This document shows, in pieces, positions 22,424 through 35,128 of a stretch of 64,000 nucleotides of DNA. The position numbers were made by a program, and so were the translations under genes. Source of the DNA: Hamiltosporidium tvaerminnensis. Lineage: Eukaryota > Microsporidia > Dubosqiidae. The notes below the pieces were generated by a model. The model was not told the DNA's origin. It saw only the letters and a program-made list of their open reading frames with translations, and did not search any database. How positions within the stretch are numbered: the first letter of the stretch is position 1; each line of letters starts with the position of its first letter. The stretch covers positions 1,609,501 to 1,673,500 of the forward strand of contig CM061246.1 of assembly GCA_022605425.2 (NCBI GenBank), given 5' to 3'.

Positions 22424-23968
22424 TTGATTCCATTTGTATCAGATACGCAACAGACTACGTTTCCTTCACTTGATGAATTTGTAAATATCATTAATTGGCT
22501 TCCCAATTGGAAAGCTGCTGGAATTGATGGTATTTACAATTTTTTCATACAGAAACTTACAACTCTTCACGAATATCTTTATGATATTGTGAAAGTTATA
22601 TGTTTAGAAGGAACACCTCAAGCTGATTGGTTTTACTGCGGGCTTACTTATTTATACCTAAAGGAATTTCGCAAAGAGGCTCTGACTACAGGCCAATCAC
22701 TTGTATGTCTAACCTCTACAAATTTACGACAAAGTGTGCAACGAAAGTCGTTCAAATTGAAGTGGAAAGGCGAGAGTTGCTTGTAGAGAACTAATTAGGG
22801 GCGTTAAGAGGTGTGCAGGGAGCGAAAGAGCAGGCTCTACTGAATATTGCCTTAAATAAAAAGTACGGAAACAATCTTAAGGCAGCATGGATTGATGTTA
22901 AAATAGCTTCTGATTCAATACATCATGCCTTTTTAACTTAATGCATTGAAAACCTTAATTTACCTGATTAATACTAAAATTTATTAAGGTAATTATATCA
23001 AAATAGAAAATTGATATATCAGTAGGGCATGAAAAAATCATGAGCAAGAAGATTGAGAGAGGGATTCGTCAAGATGATAGTTTGTCACCATTGTTATTTG
23101 TGTTGTGTATGAATCCATTAAGCCGAAAGCTCAATGAAAAATACACAAGAGTGACAGTACAAACAGATGCAGAATCTCATTCTACTAATCATCTCTTGTT
23201 TATTGATGATCTAAAGCTCCTTGCTAAAGACATTTCAACATTGAGTGCTATGACAGACGAGGCAAAGGAATTTTTAGAGGTGATTGGGTTAGAGATTAAC
23301 AAAGAGAAGTCAGCCACAAATGATACGTGTTGTGAAGATACTGCTACTCTTCTAGAAGGTGTTAGTGTTTACAAATATTTAAGGACAATAGAAGATAGCA
23401 GAGGAATCCCAACACGTAGCTCATTTGAAGAAGTACAGAGCAAACTTATATCAAGAGTTGAAAAACTTTGTCACACTAGATTAAATGCAAAAAATCTATT
23501 TTCTGCAATCAATCAACATGCGATATCGTTAATCAGCTATCACATAAGAGTACTTCGACTTGAACCGGCTGACTTCTCTAAGTTAGATGATGCACTGCGT
23601 GCGGTGTATGTGAAAAATAAGATACATATTCGCCCAGGATGCAAAGAGCGTTTGTACCTTCCTAGAACAGAACTTGGAAGAGGTCTACATAGTGTGAGTT
23701 GTGAATTGAACATATGCTTCTGCAACTCTTGGATTGTCTGGAAAAAAGTAAAGAAATATCAACTAGACGAGCAGCAATCCTCAAGGTGGAGAATAATAAT
23801 AAAACCCATCTTGCACTAATAAAAGGCTTCTTAAAAGTAAAGTACAAGTTGGTAGAAGAAGTCACTAAGAAAAGTTTAGAAGAAGCTCAACTTGCAAAAC
23901 TATATAACGAAATAGAAAAACGAAAACTCCATTCAAAGTTATATAATGCAAGGAAAAATGAACTGTAA
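22424..23968 (+). pseudogene. Retroelement A, reverse transcriptase remnant (unit 1)
   Basis: RT pieces lie in several phases. WKAAGIDGIYNF is at about 22509-22545; a degraded motif A is at about 22885-22915 (WIDVKIASDSI, where B has WIDVKKAYDSI); the 23040-23819 frame holds a motif B with QDDSLSPLLF (Gly of the QGD motif replaced by Asp) and the catalytic FIDDLKLLA. The motif E stretch reads YKYLRTIED, where B has YKYLGIIED. Missing glycines, stops between pieces and frameshifts show it cannot encode active enzyme. Confidence 0.85.
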
Positions 23969-24059
23969 GTGTTAGTGACTCTTCAATATGCTAAAAAGAG
24001 GGAATATTAAGCCATGCAATGAAGCTGTGTCTGCTATATCCAGGATAGAATGTATTCTG

Positions 24060-24680
24060 GGGAGCAGATGGTGTGTGTCAACATTGCGGGAAGTCTGGTA
24101 AGACTGTAGATCATCTAGCAATTTGATGTGAAAAAATGCTAGGCCATGACTACACCAGACGGCATAATGAAGTGGTTAGATGCCTACACCTTCTCCTTCC
24201 AAATAGATATAAGTTTAAGTCCTAAAAACGAATTAGGAGTCACTCAGTTAAAGAAATTCTTGATAATGAGTATGCAGAGATAAGAGTAGACACCAGAATA
24301 AAAACTGATGTTAAAATTCGGAATAACAGACCCGACATATTTATTTTATTTTAGATAAGAAGAATAAGATAACACTCATTGAAGTAGGAATCACTTCCCT
24401 AAATTCACTTCAAATAGTTGAAACTGAAAAACTTAGAAAGTATGACCTGCTAGCCAATGATTTGGGCCTTATTTATAGGTGTAGTGTTGAGATAATCCCT
24501 TATGTGATGACCTGGGACGGTATTGTGACAAAATACCATAAATCTCATCTTAAAAGACTAGAAATACCCATGAATGTAGAGGCATACATTCAGTCTAAGG
24601 TACTTAAGAAAACAGTCGAAACAATTTCCTTTGATCGACGAAGAGGACTTGAGTCAGGACTAAATGCCGAAGAGAGCTAA
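24060..24680 (+). pseudogene. Retroelement A, CCHC and endonuclease remnant (unit 1)
   Basis: A CCHC knuckle (CQHCGKSGKTVDHLAI) is followed by an in-frame TGA directly before its last Cys. Downstream are GHDYTRRHNEVVRC, the RPDIF motif of a restriction-like endonuclease, and then a phase change into LDKKNKITLIEVGIT. The last fragment (24462-24680) includes MTWDGIV and SFDRRRGLESG. The order RT, CCHC, PD-motif endonuclease identifies the R2/R4 group. Confidence 0.8.
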
Positions 24681-24954
24681 GAGAGAGCGTCAATGGGTAT
24701 TATTATGAGATCAGAGATGCATGAGGAACCAACACCCTCTTTAAAAGAAACGAAGAGAGAGGAAGATGGTGCAAAAAATTTAAAACCCAAAAAATAATAC
24801 ACCCCATATTTCACAAGGAGGAACCACTTTAGAGGAACCGACCAATAACATAAATGAAGAGTCGGATTTGGAAGAAGAGATAGCAGTGGTTAAAGGGGTA
24901 GAAGAAAACATAAAAAAATGATAAAAATATTTTAACCCAAAAATTTATTATATA

Positions 24955-24967
24955 AATTCTTTCTTAT
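24955..24967. repeat. Target-site duplication, 3' side of retroelement A (unit 1)
   Basis: AATTCTTTCTTAT, matching 20932-20944, immediately follows the AT-rich 3' end of the element. Confidence 0.75.
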
Positions 24968-25351
24968 TTTAAGCTATTGCTTGGTATGACAATAAATTGC
25001 TATCCTATTGTTTGTTTATAAATACATATAAATGTGCAGAGGTTTTAAAAAAAATGTATTTTCTTGAAAAAATTCGATTTAATTGAAAATATACGTGATT
25101 AGGAATGTAAATAATACCGGTACTTTTTAAATGAACAGCTAAACCATTTTTACAAAAAAATAAGTTTTGGTTTCGAATGAATGATTTAATGAATTTATAA
25201 GTATAAGATATTTCTACTATGAGAACTATATAACAAGATATTTTCCTAATAATCGAAATAGTTTTATAGAAATGAAAGCCTACGAAACCAAACATGAAAT
25301 AGAAAAAAAGATTAAATTTTGACGCGAGAATGAATTTTCGAATCTGATATA

Positions 25352-25492
25352 ATGAGTAACAAAGGAAATGTAAAAAAATCAACTAAAATAACAGCATTTC
25401 AAGTTGAAAGAGATATTTCTAATAATATATACGGTACTCGTAATAAATATGGTGGTTCTAAAAAAATATTCAAAAATAAATGTATGATGTGA
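25352..25492 (+). pseudogene. Short frame upstream of HECT gene, frameshifted (unit 1)
   Basis: An ATG frame of 46 codons begins MSNKGNVKKSTKITAFQVER and ends early because one G present in the unit 2 copy is missing near 25480 (AAATGTATG here, AAATGGTATG in unit 2). In unit 2 the same frame runs 66 codons. It is basic, lies about 240 bases before the HECT start on the same strand, and has no recognised relatives. It may be a decaying small gene or chance. Confidence 0.3.
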
Positions 25493-25736
25493 GTAGAACA
25501 AGATTTTTTTATATAAAATGTAATATAGGTGTGATAATGTTAGGATATTGATTATATTCCCAAAATTACTCAAATTTTAATTTTATGATAATTTTTAATA
25601 CTGAAAAAATCAATATAATTAGAATTCTAGAATGGTAAAAATAATTTGTTTTTTAAAAAAAAAGTCACAGAACAATCTAAGTTTTACTAATTTAGGTAAA
25701 TTAGGATATATATGAATAAAACGGCTTTTATTACCC

Positions 25737-28700
25737 ATGGAAATACTTAGAAAATCTTTATCGTTAAAAGAAAAAAATCAAAAAGTTAAATTTTTTGTGA
25801 ATAGTTTGCTTAAGAAAGATGATTTATCTGATCTATTCTCTGACACAGACGATCCTTTCTCGCTTTCTAAAATTGGTAAAACATGTTTACTGCAATGGAA
25901 TACAATATTGGAAAAATATGAGGGTATTTTGAAAGCAGAAAGTCATGAACATTTTCATAATCTGTTTCAGGTGAAAGGATTTGAGGCGAGTTTAAAGTCT
26001 AGGCTTATATTGCTGTTTAAGATTTTAATTTATATAATGAGAAATACTCATAATCACGAATTGTATATAATTGATTCAACGCATGCTAACTTTTTATATT
26101 CAAGTGATACAGATATATCTTTTTATTCTTTTCTTTTTCATAATGAATTTTACAACAATTTTACACATCCGCATAATACAATGACAATTCGTTACTTCAA
26201 TTCATTGGATCTTTCCTATTTTACCGAAAAAAAATATGAAATTTCTTCTGACTTCGAGAATGATATAATAGACATTAGTTTTACATATAAAGAGAAGTGT
26301 ATTACGGATTTTCAAAATGAAGGGCAAAAAAATATTCAAAACAACGTCTTTGATGCTCCATTGCCGGTTTTAAGTGAATTGTACTCTAAATATTCGAATG
26401 GTTTATTACTTTGTTCGCAAATATTTAGATATGAATTTTATAAAAATTCAGAATCTCAAAAGCTGCTCTCAATAGAAATATTGGCCAATTTACTTTATTT
26501 AAAAATCCATTCAAAAGTTCAACTCGAAATTATTTTATATTCCGTATATTTTTTTTGCACGAATTTGTTAGAAGATTGTTTCCTTGATAGTTTATCAATA
26601 TTATCCACAAATATTTTTTTAATCGCTAAATACCATATTGAAACCGAAGAAACCGTATTTCTAAGAAATGTGATAGAACATATTAGTTTAAAACTTGACT
26701 CATGTTCTATTATTTTAAAAAATGAAATTTATTCATGGCTTAAAACTCGGTTCTATATTTTGTTGAATTTTTTGAATAAAGATTTTATAAAGAAGCAAAA
26801 ACCTACTAATCTATTTCTAGAAATGGATTCAAAAAATATTTTTATGTATATTTGCTATATTTTATACGATCAATCGATATTTATAGATTTTATGAATGGT
26901 TTTATATCGAATAATACATCCCAAATATTAAATGATTTTTACTTCAAAATATTCCATGAAGATACAAATTATGAAATTAAGGATGTTTTTGGTGTCTATT
27001 GTAGAAATCATGAAGACTATAATGAATATAAACTTTTGTTTTATCAAATATTTGCCAAGATCATAATTTACTTTGTCGAAAATCCACATCTAAATGAACA
27101 TAATGGAATTATTTATCCATTTTGTGAGTATTTTTATAGGTTTACAGAAAATATTATTTTATATAATTCCACTTTTATTGATCACGTCTGTGAAATAATA
27201 TTAGCAATTTTTTCTCACAGTGGAAATAATAAAGTATTGTTTTATAAATTTCCGATTTTGAAAAACATATTAAAATACTATTTTTATCAATCGAAAAATG
27301 ATACCACAGTATTTTTCATACATAATATCATATATTTGATCAGATTAAATGCAAATTATTATTTATTTTATAATGATTCGCTTTTTCTAGAAAATTTTAT
27401 AGATGTGTGGTTTAAAAATGCTGAGTTGTCAGTTTACTTACTTCTTTTTCCGCTAGAAAAATACATGATGCTAACATATATACAAATATATCTCAATAAT
27501 CAAAAAATATATATATTTAATCTTGATTTGCTTTTATGTCATTTAAATGATATGAATACCCTAAGTAATGTAGATATGAACGTCTTCTTAAATTTCAAAA
27601 AATTAAGTGTACCATTTTCATTCACATCCAAATATTTCGATTTTCTTAAAAGTATAAATGAATATAATATAGTTGAAACTTGTTCTTGTTATGATTTTCA
27701 TTACAAACATGTGCTTGAATTAAGTGAAATGATCTTAAATAGTGTTTATTTAAAAATAAAATATGAAACAGAAATAGATATTTATTCTGCGATTCAAATA
27801 GAAGATTATCATTATTATTGTACTGATGTTAGTTTTTTATTGAAAATAAACTATCTTATAGTGAAGAAGCTTGCAAGTAATTTTTCAGAAAAATTTCTAG
27901 TATTTGAATCAATTCATCGTTTTATTTCGAACATAGAGATTGGAATACTTCTTGACTTGGTAAGTCTCGACAAAACAAATCCTAACTATTACAAAAAAAT
28001 TTCTAAATCATTTGTATTTCTTAAACATTTGGAAGAAAACATTGAACATGTATATTCTATCGAACAGCATATCTCTAGATACGAATGTATTAAACGAATC
28101 ATTGGTATAGTTACTTTAATTTACAAGAGGATGTTTTTATCGATCAAGTTACCCATTATTTCTATAAGCTCTGATGAAATAAACATTATGGATCTCGATA
28201 GTAAATTAAATGTACTTAATAATTCAGATATGGATATAATTTCGTTTATTTTCGAACAAAATTATGTTTTAATTTTGAAACTTTTATTAAGATTCCAAAA
28301 ATTTCCAAGAATAATACCACCGGAGGATTGTAACGAATCCATTGGATTTATATATTTTATACATAAAATATCATCTGATATGGTTACTTTAGATCCGAAT
28401 TTGATTTCTATATATTTTAGATATATAAATCAGAACATTGGAATACTTTATAAATACGAATATAAAGAATTAATTAATTTATTACAGATACTTATAAATC
28501 ATTCGGTAAAATATTGTTCCACATATCAAATTGATCTGCAGAGCGTTAAAAACAAAGTTTTAAAAATTTTAAGAAGTCTTGTGAATAGAATAAATATATT
28601 TAACGAAACAAAAATTTATGAATTTATCGATTTAACATTTGATTTTTTAGAAGAAAATATTTCACTTTTAAGCTTAGAAGATTTTCTATTGTTTTTAAAC

Positions 28701-31700
28701 GAACTAAGTTTTTCGTCAGAAAAAATTGAAAAAATTATTTCAGAGTTAAAATTATTCTCAAAAATTTTAGTTTTAATTGCAAAATTCGATAACCATTATG
28801 TAAAAGATTTAAATAATACTGTAAATATTATAGAAAACCCTTTTTTACATCCTTTTTTGAACGATTCATTTTTAAATCTTAATTTTACTGATTTTTTTAA
28901 AGAAGCTCAAAAAGATCAAGATTCAATTTTTTTCTTTATTTTTAAACACATTAATTTAATTGAGGATCCGAAAGTATATTTCGATAAAAATGCCAGTAAA
29001 ATTGATAAATATTTAAAAATATTAAGGTATAATATTGTGACAAATATAAATAACAATAAATCAATGGAATATAAAAAATCGAGTTTATTCCTACCAAATT
29101 TGAACGTTGATTATAAAGAAGAATCAGATGTATTTATATACCTCATTTCCTTGGTAAGATTATCTAATTATTCCAACATTATATCTAAGTCAGAAATTTA
29201 TACATATTTCGACATTTCGAAGGTTTTGGAATTTTTAAAAATCAGATGTAAGAAAAATCCAGAAAATAAAGATTTAATTTTAGATTGTGCATATACATAT
29301 CTCATATACTTATTTGAAGACGAATTATATTTAGTAAGTTCTTTTATTTATGTTATTCATTTTTATGACCATTTACCGAGTAATATTACCGAGTACTTTA
29401 ATCAAAAGTTTATTTATACACCTAAAATACAAAAAAAAGATAGTATCTATTCAAATCCTATAAAAGATGATGATATTAAGTTAAAGGCCACAATTTTACA
29501 TGATATCATTAATATTTTAAAACAAGAAGTATATTTTTACAAAATATTTGCGCTGCAATTTTTATCAGAACTTATTGCAACATTCCCTTCGCTGTTAAAT
29601 ATTATAAAAAATGATATACATAAGGATTTTATCAATAGATTAGAATTTACATATTTATTAGGTATCGAGTTTGGTAGATCTAATTGTCGTGATTGGGATT
29701 TATGTTTTAGGTTTGGATACTTTATTACCGTTTCATTATACAGAGGTAGTCTAAATTATGCCAAAGAAATGATCGAAAAAATATGTTCGGTATTAAATGA
29801 AAGTAATCAACACCGTTCTATAAATATCATTTCATTAATTTACAAAATATTGGCTTCAGAGATTTGTTGCTGTAAGTATATTCAATATCTGAACATAATT
29901 AATCCTAAATTTTATGATAAAAATTGTAAAACAAACTGCGAAAAAAGAAAAAACTAAATTTTTAAAATATTTTTATCAAACAATATTTTAAACATATTAT
30001 TATTAAAAGGCAAAGAGATATATAATGAAGAGATTTTTAGATCTAATTACATAAATGTTCTTACAGATCTTTGGGACGCCTTCTTTGAATATATTAAAAA
30101 TGGTAAAATTAAGATTGATAAAAAATATTTGATATGTTGCTTATTTCAGTTTTATGTGCCCAATTCTTCTGATATTTTATTTCCAAAGTGTCTCATCAAA
30201 TACAAAAACCTAAAAATTGGTTCCATAAAAATTTCATCTAAATCTGAATTTCAAACATTTGAAAAGCTCAATCTAAAAAGATTATCTAAAATAAAAACCG
30301 TGGATTTCGGTTATGTTTTAAAATGCGATCACGAAATATGGAATTCCAGGGATTATGAATGTATAAAGTTTTTCGATCCAAAACTAAAGTCATCAAATAA
30401 TTTTTATGCAGTGAATATTAATGGAATAGAAACCATAGCGATAGACTTTAAATCCAAATCTTTTCAAAATAACCAAATCATTGATCGTTTAAAAAGAAAA
30501 TTAAAATTGTACGATTTACCAGAAGAAGTATACAAAGTTATAAATTCAAAATTGTTTTTAAAAGAAGCTACATTGGATATAAACATTGGCTGTGATCACC
30601 ATAATGATATTTTCAATCTCGATAATATAATGTCTGATATATATGCAAATGTATTATTGAATACCAATCTTGTAGATAAAAAAGAATATGTTGAGCCTCA
30701 ATTGTCTATTGTAGAAGGTAATTTTGATGAAAATGTTGTTTTGAAAGGTTTAATTTTCTTATGTATATTTTCTAAACCAGAAGATTTTATAGAAATGATA
30801 GAAATTATTAAAAAAATATTAGATACTTATTCGAATCTGGAATGTTTAGAAAGATACATTGAAAGTATAGCGCATGAAATTGAAGATACAAAATTAAATG
30901 AGGGAAATGAGATATATTTTGGAAAACTCGAAGGTTTTAAAAAAATCGCAACATTTTTCATGAGTAATAAGTATTTTATAAAAGAAGATTTATTATTTGA
31001 ATGATTGTTCCTTGAATTATTTTTTTTCGATGAAAATGAAAGATATTTTTCAGGTATTTTTTTTAAATTTTCTGAAATTACTCATGAGTTCTTAAATTGG
31101 TTGAAGTATATTAAGAAATCAAAAGGGCAAAACATCGTTTTTGAAATTCTAAATACACAGAACAAGATATCAAAATGTGTTTTAGGGGATATTTTGAATA
31201 TTTTTTCGGTATATCTTGAAAAAATGAAATTCTATTTGATCAGTAAATATTTTTATTCAAATCTAAATTCTAGTGATCTAGAAATAAAACATTTTTACAA
31301 AGAAGCAGATAATTTTTTTAGTCTTCTAGATCAAATAAATTTTATAGAAAAATATGACAAATCTGAAATCATTTTCAAATTTTTTGATACGATTCGGAAA
31401 AACCCACTGAATTCATATTTTATTAATTCTCTTGATATTGAAAATGAGATATTCATTTATTTATTTGATATTTATATAAAAATAATTGAAAAATGTTGTC
31501 AAATATATTTCACAATAAGGCAAAGGGTTTTTAATTTTAAAAAGCTTAAAAAATATAAAAAATATTTTATATCAGAAGATTTTATCTGTTTTTTATTTGA
31601 AATTGATCATTTTGAATCAAAATTTCGGAATTTAAACGAGAAAAACAAGGCAAAGATCGATAATCTGATTTCTTTTTTTTATAGGATAAAAATTATTTTT

Positions 31701-32861
31701 TCAAATTTCGATAAAATATTTTTTAATTTCAGATGCTTATCGTTAAAAACCAAGTTACTGCTTATCCCCAAACCTGATCGAGATCAAAACCTGTTATTTG
31801 ATTCATACGTTTTTCTTCAAATAGATCGAAATAATATTATTGAATCCACGATTGACGCTTTTAAAAACTTTTCACCCGAAATATTTAGTCAAAAAAACTG
31901 GTTCGTAAAATATTCAAACGAAGAAGGTAGTGGCATAGGTCTTTTGTATGAATTCTTTAATATTTTTGGAAAATGTATCGATGAAAGTGTTTATTTTGCA
32001 CCATTCAAATCACTTGAATTTATAAGTATTTGCGTTTCATCACCAGAAGAACAAAATAAAATCGAACAACTTTACTACTTTACCGGTGTAATTATGGCAA
32101 AAAGTATATTTATGAACTCAGTTATGAGCTTTGAATTTATAAATTCGTTTTATTTGCATTTATTACAAGAAAAATTCAATATTGAGGATTTGAAAGATAT
32201 TGATTTTGAATATTACAAAAATCTTATTTCTTTGAGATATATTGAAAACATAGATCCATATTTAACCTTTGATATTTCTGTAAAAATTGGACAAAAAATC
32301 ATTTCAGAAAACCTCATCGAAAATGGTTCAGAAATAAAAGTTACCAAAGATAATTTGGAAGATTATATTCAAAAAATGGCAGAATTCAAAATGTTCAAAG
32401 GTATGAAAGTATATTTAGATAAGTTAAAAGAAGGATTTCAATCATTGTTTAATCATTGCTTTTATAATATGTTCACACACTCTGACTTAAAAATAGTAAT
32501 AGAAGGTGAAAAAAGAATAAATATAAATGAATGGAAGGCAGCAACACGTTATAGAGGAAAATATTATACCGATCATCAACTTATTGTTTGGTTCTGGATT
32601 TTTTTAGGAAAATCAGATGAAATTACAAAACGTAAATTGTTGTTTTTTACTACCGGCTTGTCATATTTACCTATAGGTGGATTTAAATCTTCTAAATTTA
32701 TTGATCATCCTTTTACAATAACCTCCGATGATAGAAAGGATTTATTTCCAAAGTCACAAACATGTTCGAATTTATTAATTTTACCTTTATACGATCAAGA
32801 AGATGTGTTATTAGATAAAATTGAACATGCAATCGAAGTTATAAATTATGGTTTTTTGTAA
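25737..32861 (+). pseudogene. TOM1/HUWE1-like HECT E3 ubiquitin ligase with two in-frame stops (unit 1)
   Basis: One reading phase runs 7125 bases (2374 codons plus the final stop) with no frameshift, but is interrupted by TAA at 29955-29957 and TGA at 31002-31004. Coding quality continues unchanged across both. The first 2000 residues are helical-repeat-like, as in TOM1/HUWE1, and the HECT domain occupies about residues 2010-2374. It includes the N-lobe GSGIGLLYEFF segment, FTGVIMAKS, WFW, and the catalytic Cys2343 (TGT at 32763-32765) in SQTCSNLLILP. The start is the ATG in CCCATGG; the CCC before it fits the short C-rich motif reported upstream of many microsporidian start codons. Intact phase plus two nonsense codons suggests recent inactivation; readthrough or sequence error are alternatives. 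Confidence 0.85.
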
Positions 32862-35128
32862 TACAGAAGTAATAAGTGCTAGTTCCTTATCCTAGGTTTG
32901 AAATTTAAAACATAATCTTTAAATGAAATCAGTCAGTATAATTCCAAGTTATTGAACCAGTTATTTTTTTTTCAAACCATGTCACTGTTTCTCTAAAAAA
33001 AATTTAATAAAATAATTTATTTGTTAAGACTTGTTTTATGATCTTTAATTATTGTTTAGGTTTTTATTTCATTCATCAGATTGTTCTTTTTTTGTGAAAG
33101 TCTCTTCGTTTTATCTTCAATATTTTACTTAAATTAAAGATACCAAATTGAATGCATCCCGTGTCACCGGTGATTACAGTTCATTAAATGTGCCACGAAT
33201 TATTTCGAAATTAACTGTTACGTGTAAATTATATTTAAACAAAATATTTAATACATAGTGAAAAATTCATTTTGATCAAACGAAAATACGGGTAAAATTT
33301 GTGTGGTATTCAACAATTTAAATCTATTCTAAACAAATATTTAAAATCTTTGATGTATGTTTGCAGAATACATTCTTATTCATTGATATAGAAAAATATA
33401 ATATTTCATGCCTCAATCCAAAATCTTTCCATGTGGTCGTATATCTTATTTTCTAACTCTTTTCAGGATTTTATATAAATTCTAAGTCCCCACAAAATTA
33501 AGGAAATTTAGAATTAAGCTGAATTATTAAATAAAATATTGCTATTATTCCAAGTATCAAGTATAGATAGGGTTATAAATTTAATTTTTTCTTTCAACGT
33601 AAACCATAATGAAATCTTTTATTAAATATTCGTGGGATCTCCCAACGGCGACGACTCGCCTCGAAATGTTCAATTGATTATAAAAACGTAAGTCTCCAAC
33701 AACAGTGTTCTGATTAAGAATATGACTTTTATAATTTGTTAATAAATCTTACACAGCCAAGATTAGTATCCAGATGTAGAACAAAAAAAATTTTAAAAAG
33801 GTTGATTGTTTTAAAAAACTATTAGCACTAACTATTTTAAAAATAATTTCTAGATTGTAGTACATTGTAAGAAAAGCATTAATTAATGTTTTTTTAAGTT
33901 TTTATTTTTAAGTAGGATCTAATCCAATATATCTGTTAGAATTTCCTTTTAAGCTTTGCTACTGCTACATAAATAACTATAGAATAATATAATATTTTTT
34001 TGTCTTTCGTCTGTACAATTTATTTATATTCCTAATAATTACATAAAACAATTATTATTTGAATGGTCTCATGAAATTTTATACCTGATTAAATTAAAAG
34101 ATTAACAATAAAGATCACTAGGAAGTTGAAGAATATTGAAACAACAAATACAGCGCATCGTTAAGAAATACTTGATAAGAAAAAATTCCAAAAAGAAAGA
34201 AGACATAATAATAAAAATGAGATAGTATACGGAGCAGAACAGAAACTATCAAGATGATGCTCGTAAAAAAATTAAATCAAATAGATCAGAATACGAGAAA
34301 TATGCAGACAAAAGGATCCCGTATTTTTATCAGGAAATTCCTCAACAGGACGGCTAATAATTCGGATATAAAACACTAAAAATATATAAAACCACACACG
34401 TAGCAATGGTATAAAATCCCAATTGAAAAGATTAAAAATTTATTGCTCTGAAAATAAAGTCTAAGATTATAAATCAAAGTAATCTTATTTTTCTCTGTTG
34501 AATGTAAGCTTTAGTTTTGTTCAACGAACCTTAAATATTCATTACAAATACAAATAATATCTGACACTTAAAAAATGTCTCTTTTTTTTAGTTTCAACAA
34601 TTTGAAGAGAATCCTGAAAAGATTAACTGTATATAATTCCAATCGAAAATGTCTAATTTTCGACCTTTAAAAATATTATTCCGAATTTTGACATCAGTTT
34701 TTATTTATGATCAAGTATAAATTAAAAAAATATTTTAAAAATAGATCATAGTGCTTCAAAACATAAATATTCTAAAGTTGCTTTTGATTTTTGCAAATAA
34801 ATCTATCCTTAGAGATATTAACAAGAAATATTTTATTTCTTCTTAAATATTTTATTTCTTCTTAAATATTTTTCTTAACAATTTAACCTTTTAAAAATAC
34901 AACCATTATTTTCGCTCTTTTCATCTTCTACAACATAAAGTTAATTTTTTATTTTCTGACCTTTCCATGAAAAACATTACAGGGGTAACAAAATTAAGAA
35001 AATTATAATATGTTGATTTATAACACACAATTTTAAGACAATGCTTAAAATATGAGTTAAAAAATAAAATTAATTTCATATTAAACTTTAAATTAATAAA
35101 ACACAATTAAATAATTCCTAATTATCTT
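32862..35128. other. Noncoding spacer between convergent HECT and TEL1, unit 2
   Basis: Counterpart of 550-2800, with several percent substitutions and small indels. A short segment (TTCTTAAATATTTTATTTC) is duplicated near 34840-34870 relative to unit 1. No gene is seen. Confidence 0.65.

Larger units (their letters stand above)
20945..24954 (+). mobile_element. R4/Dong-like non-LTR retrotransposon A, inactivated (unit 1)
   Basis: A 4.0-kb element with an N-terminal region, a reverse transcriptase, a CCHC knuckle and a restriction-like endonuclease, all in pieces. Elements of the R2/R4 group reverse-transcribe their RNA at a nick made by this endonuclease. The body starts exactly at ATGGGTAGAAAG (a Met-Gly-Arg-Lys start shared with element B) and ends after TTAACCCAAAAATTTATTATAT; 13-bp duplications flank it. 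It carries many frameshifts and nonsense codons: the first frame stops after 59 codons (TAA at 21122-21124), and the RT is broken near 22670, 22800-22950 and 23700. It shares its insertion point with the unit 2 copy, so it predates the duplication. Confidence 0.9.
550..32861. repeat. Tandem segmental duplication, unit 1 (about 32.3 kb)
   Basis: This block and the block starting at 32862 carry the same genes in the same order and orientation. The HECT stop at 549 corresponds to 32861 (offset 32312), the TEL1 start at 10156 to 42484 (offset 32328), and the orphan gene at 17942 to 54082 (offset 36140, after the 3.8-kb insertion in unit 2). Unit 1 lacks element B. The boundary is set arbitrarily at the HECT stop codon; the true junction cannot be located because neither outer end is in view. 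Identity varies from essentially complete to roughly 95% by block. Confidence 0.93.

Noticed and set aside
25737-32861. Three separate genes (1406, 291 and 618 aa) instead of one HECT gene
   Set aside because: All three pieces are in the same phase and contiguous apart from single stop codons, and the later pieces lack ATG starts at their boundaries.
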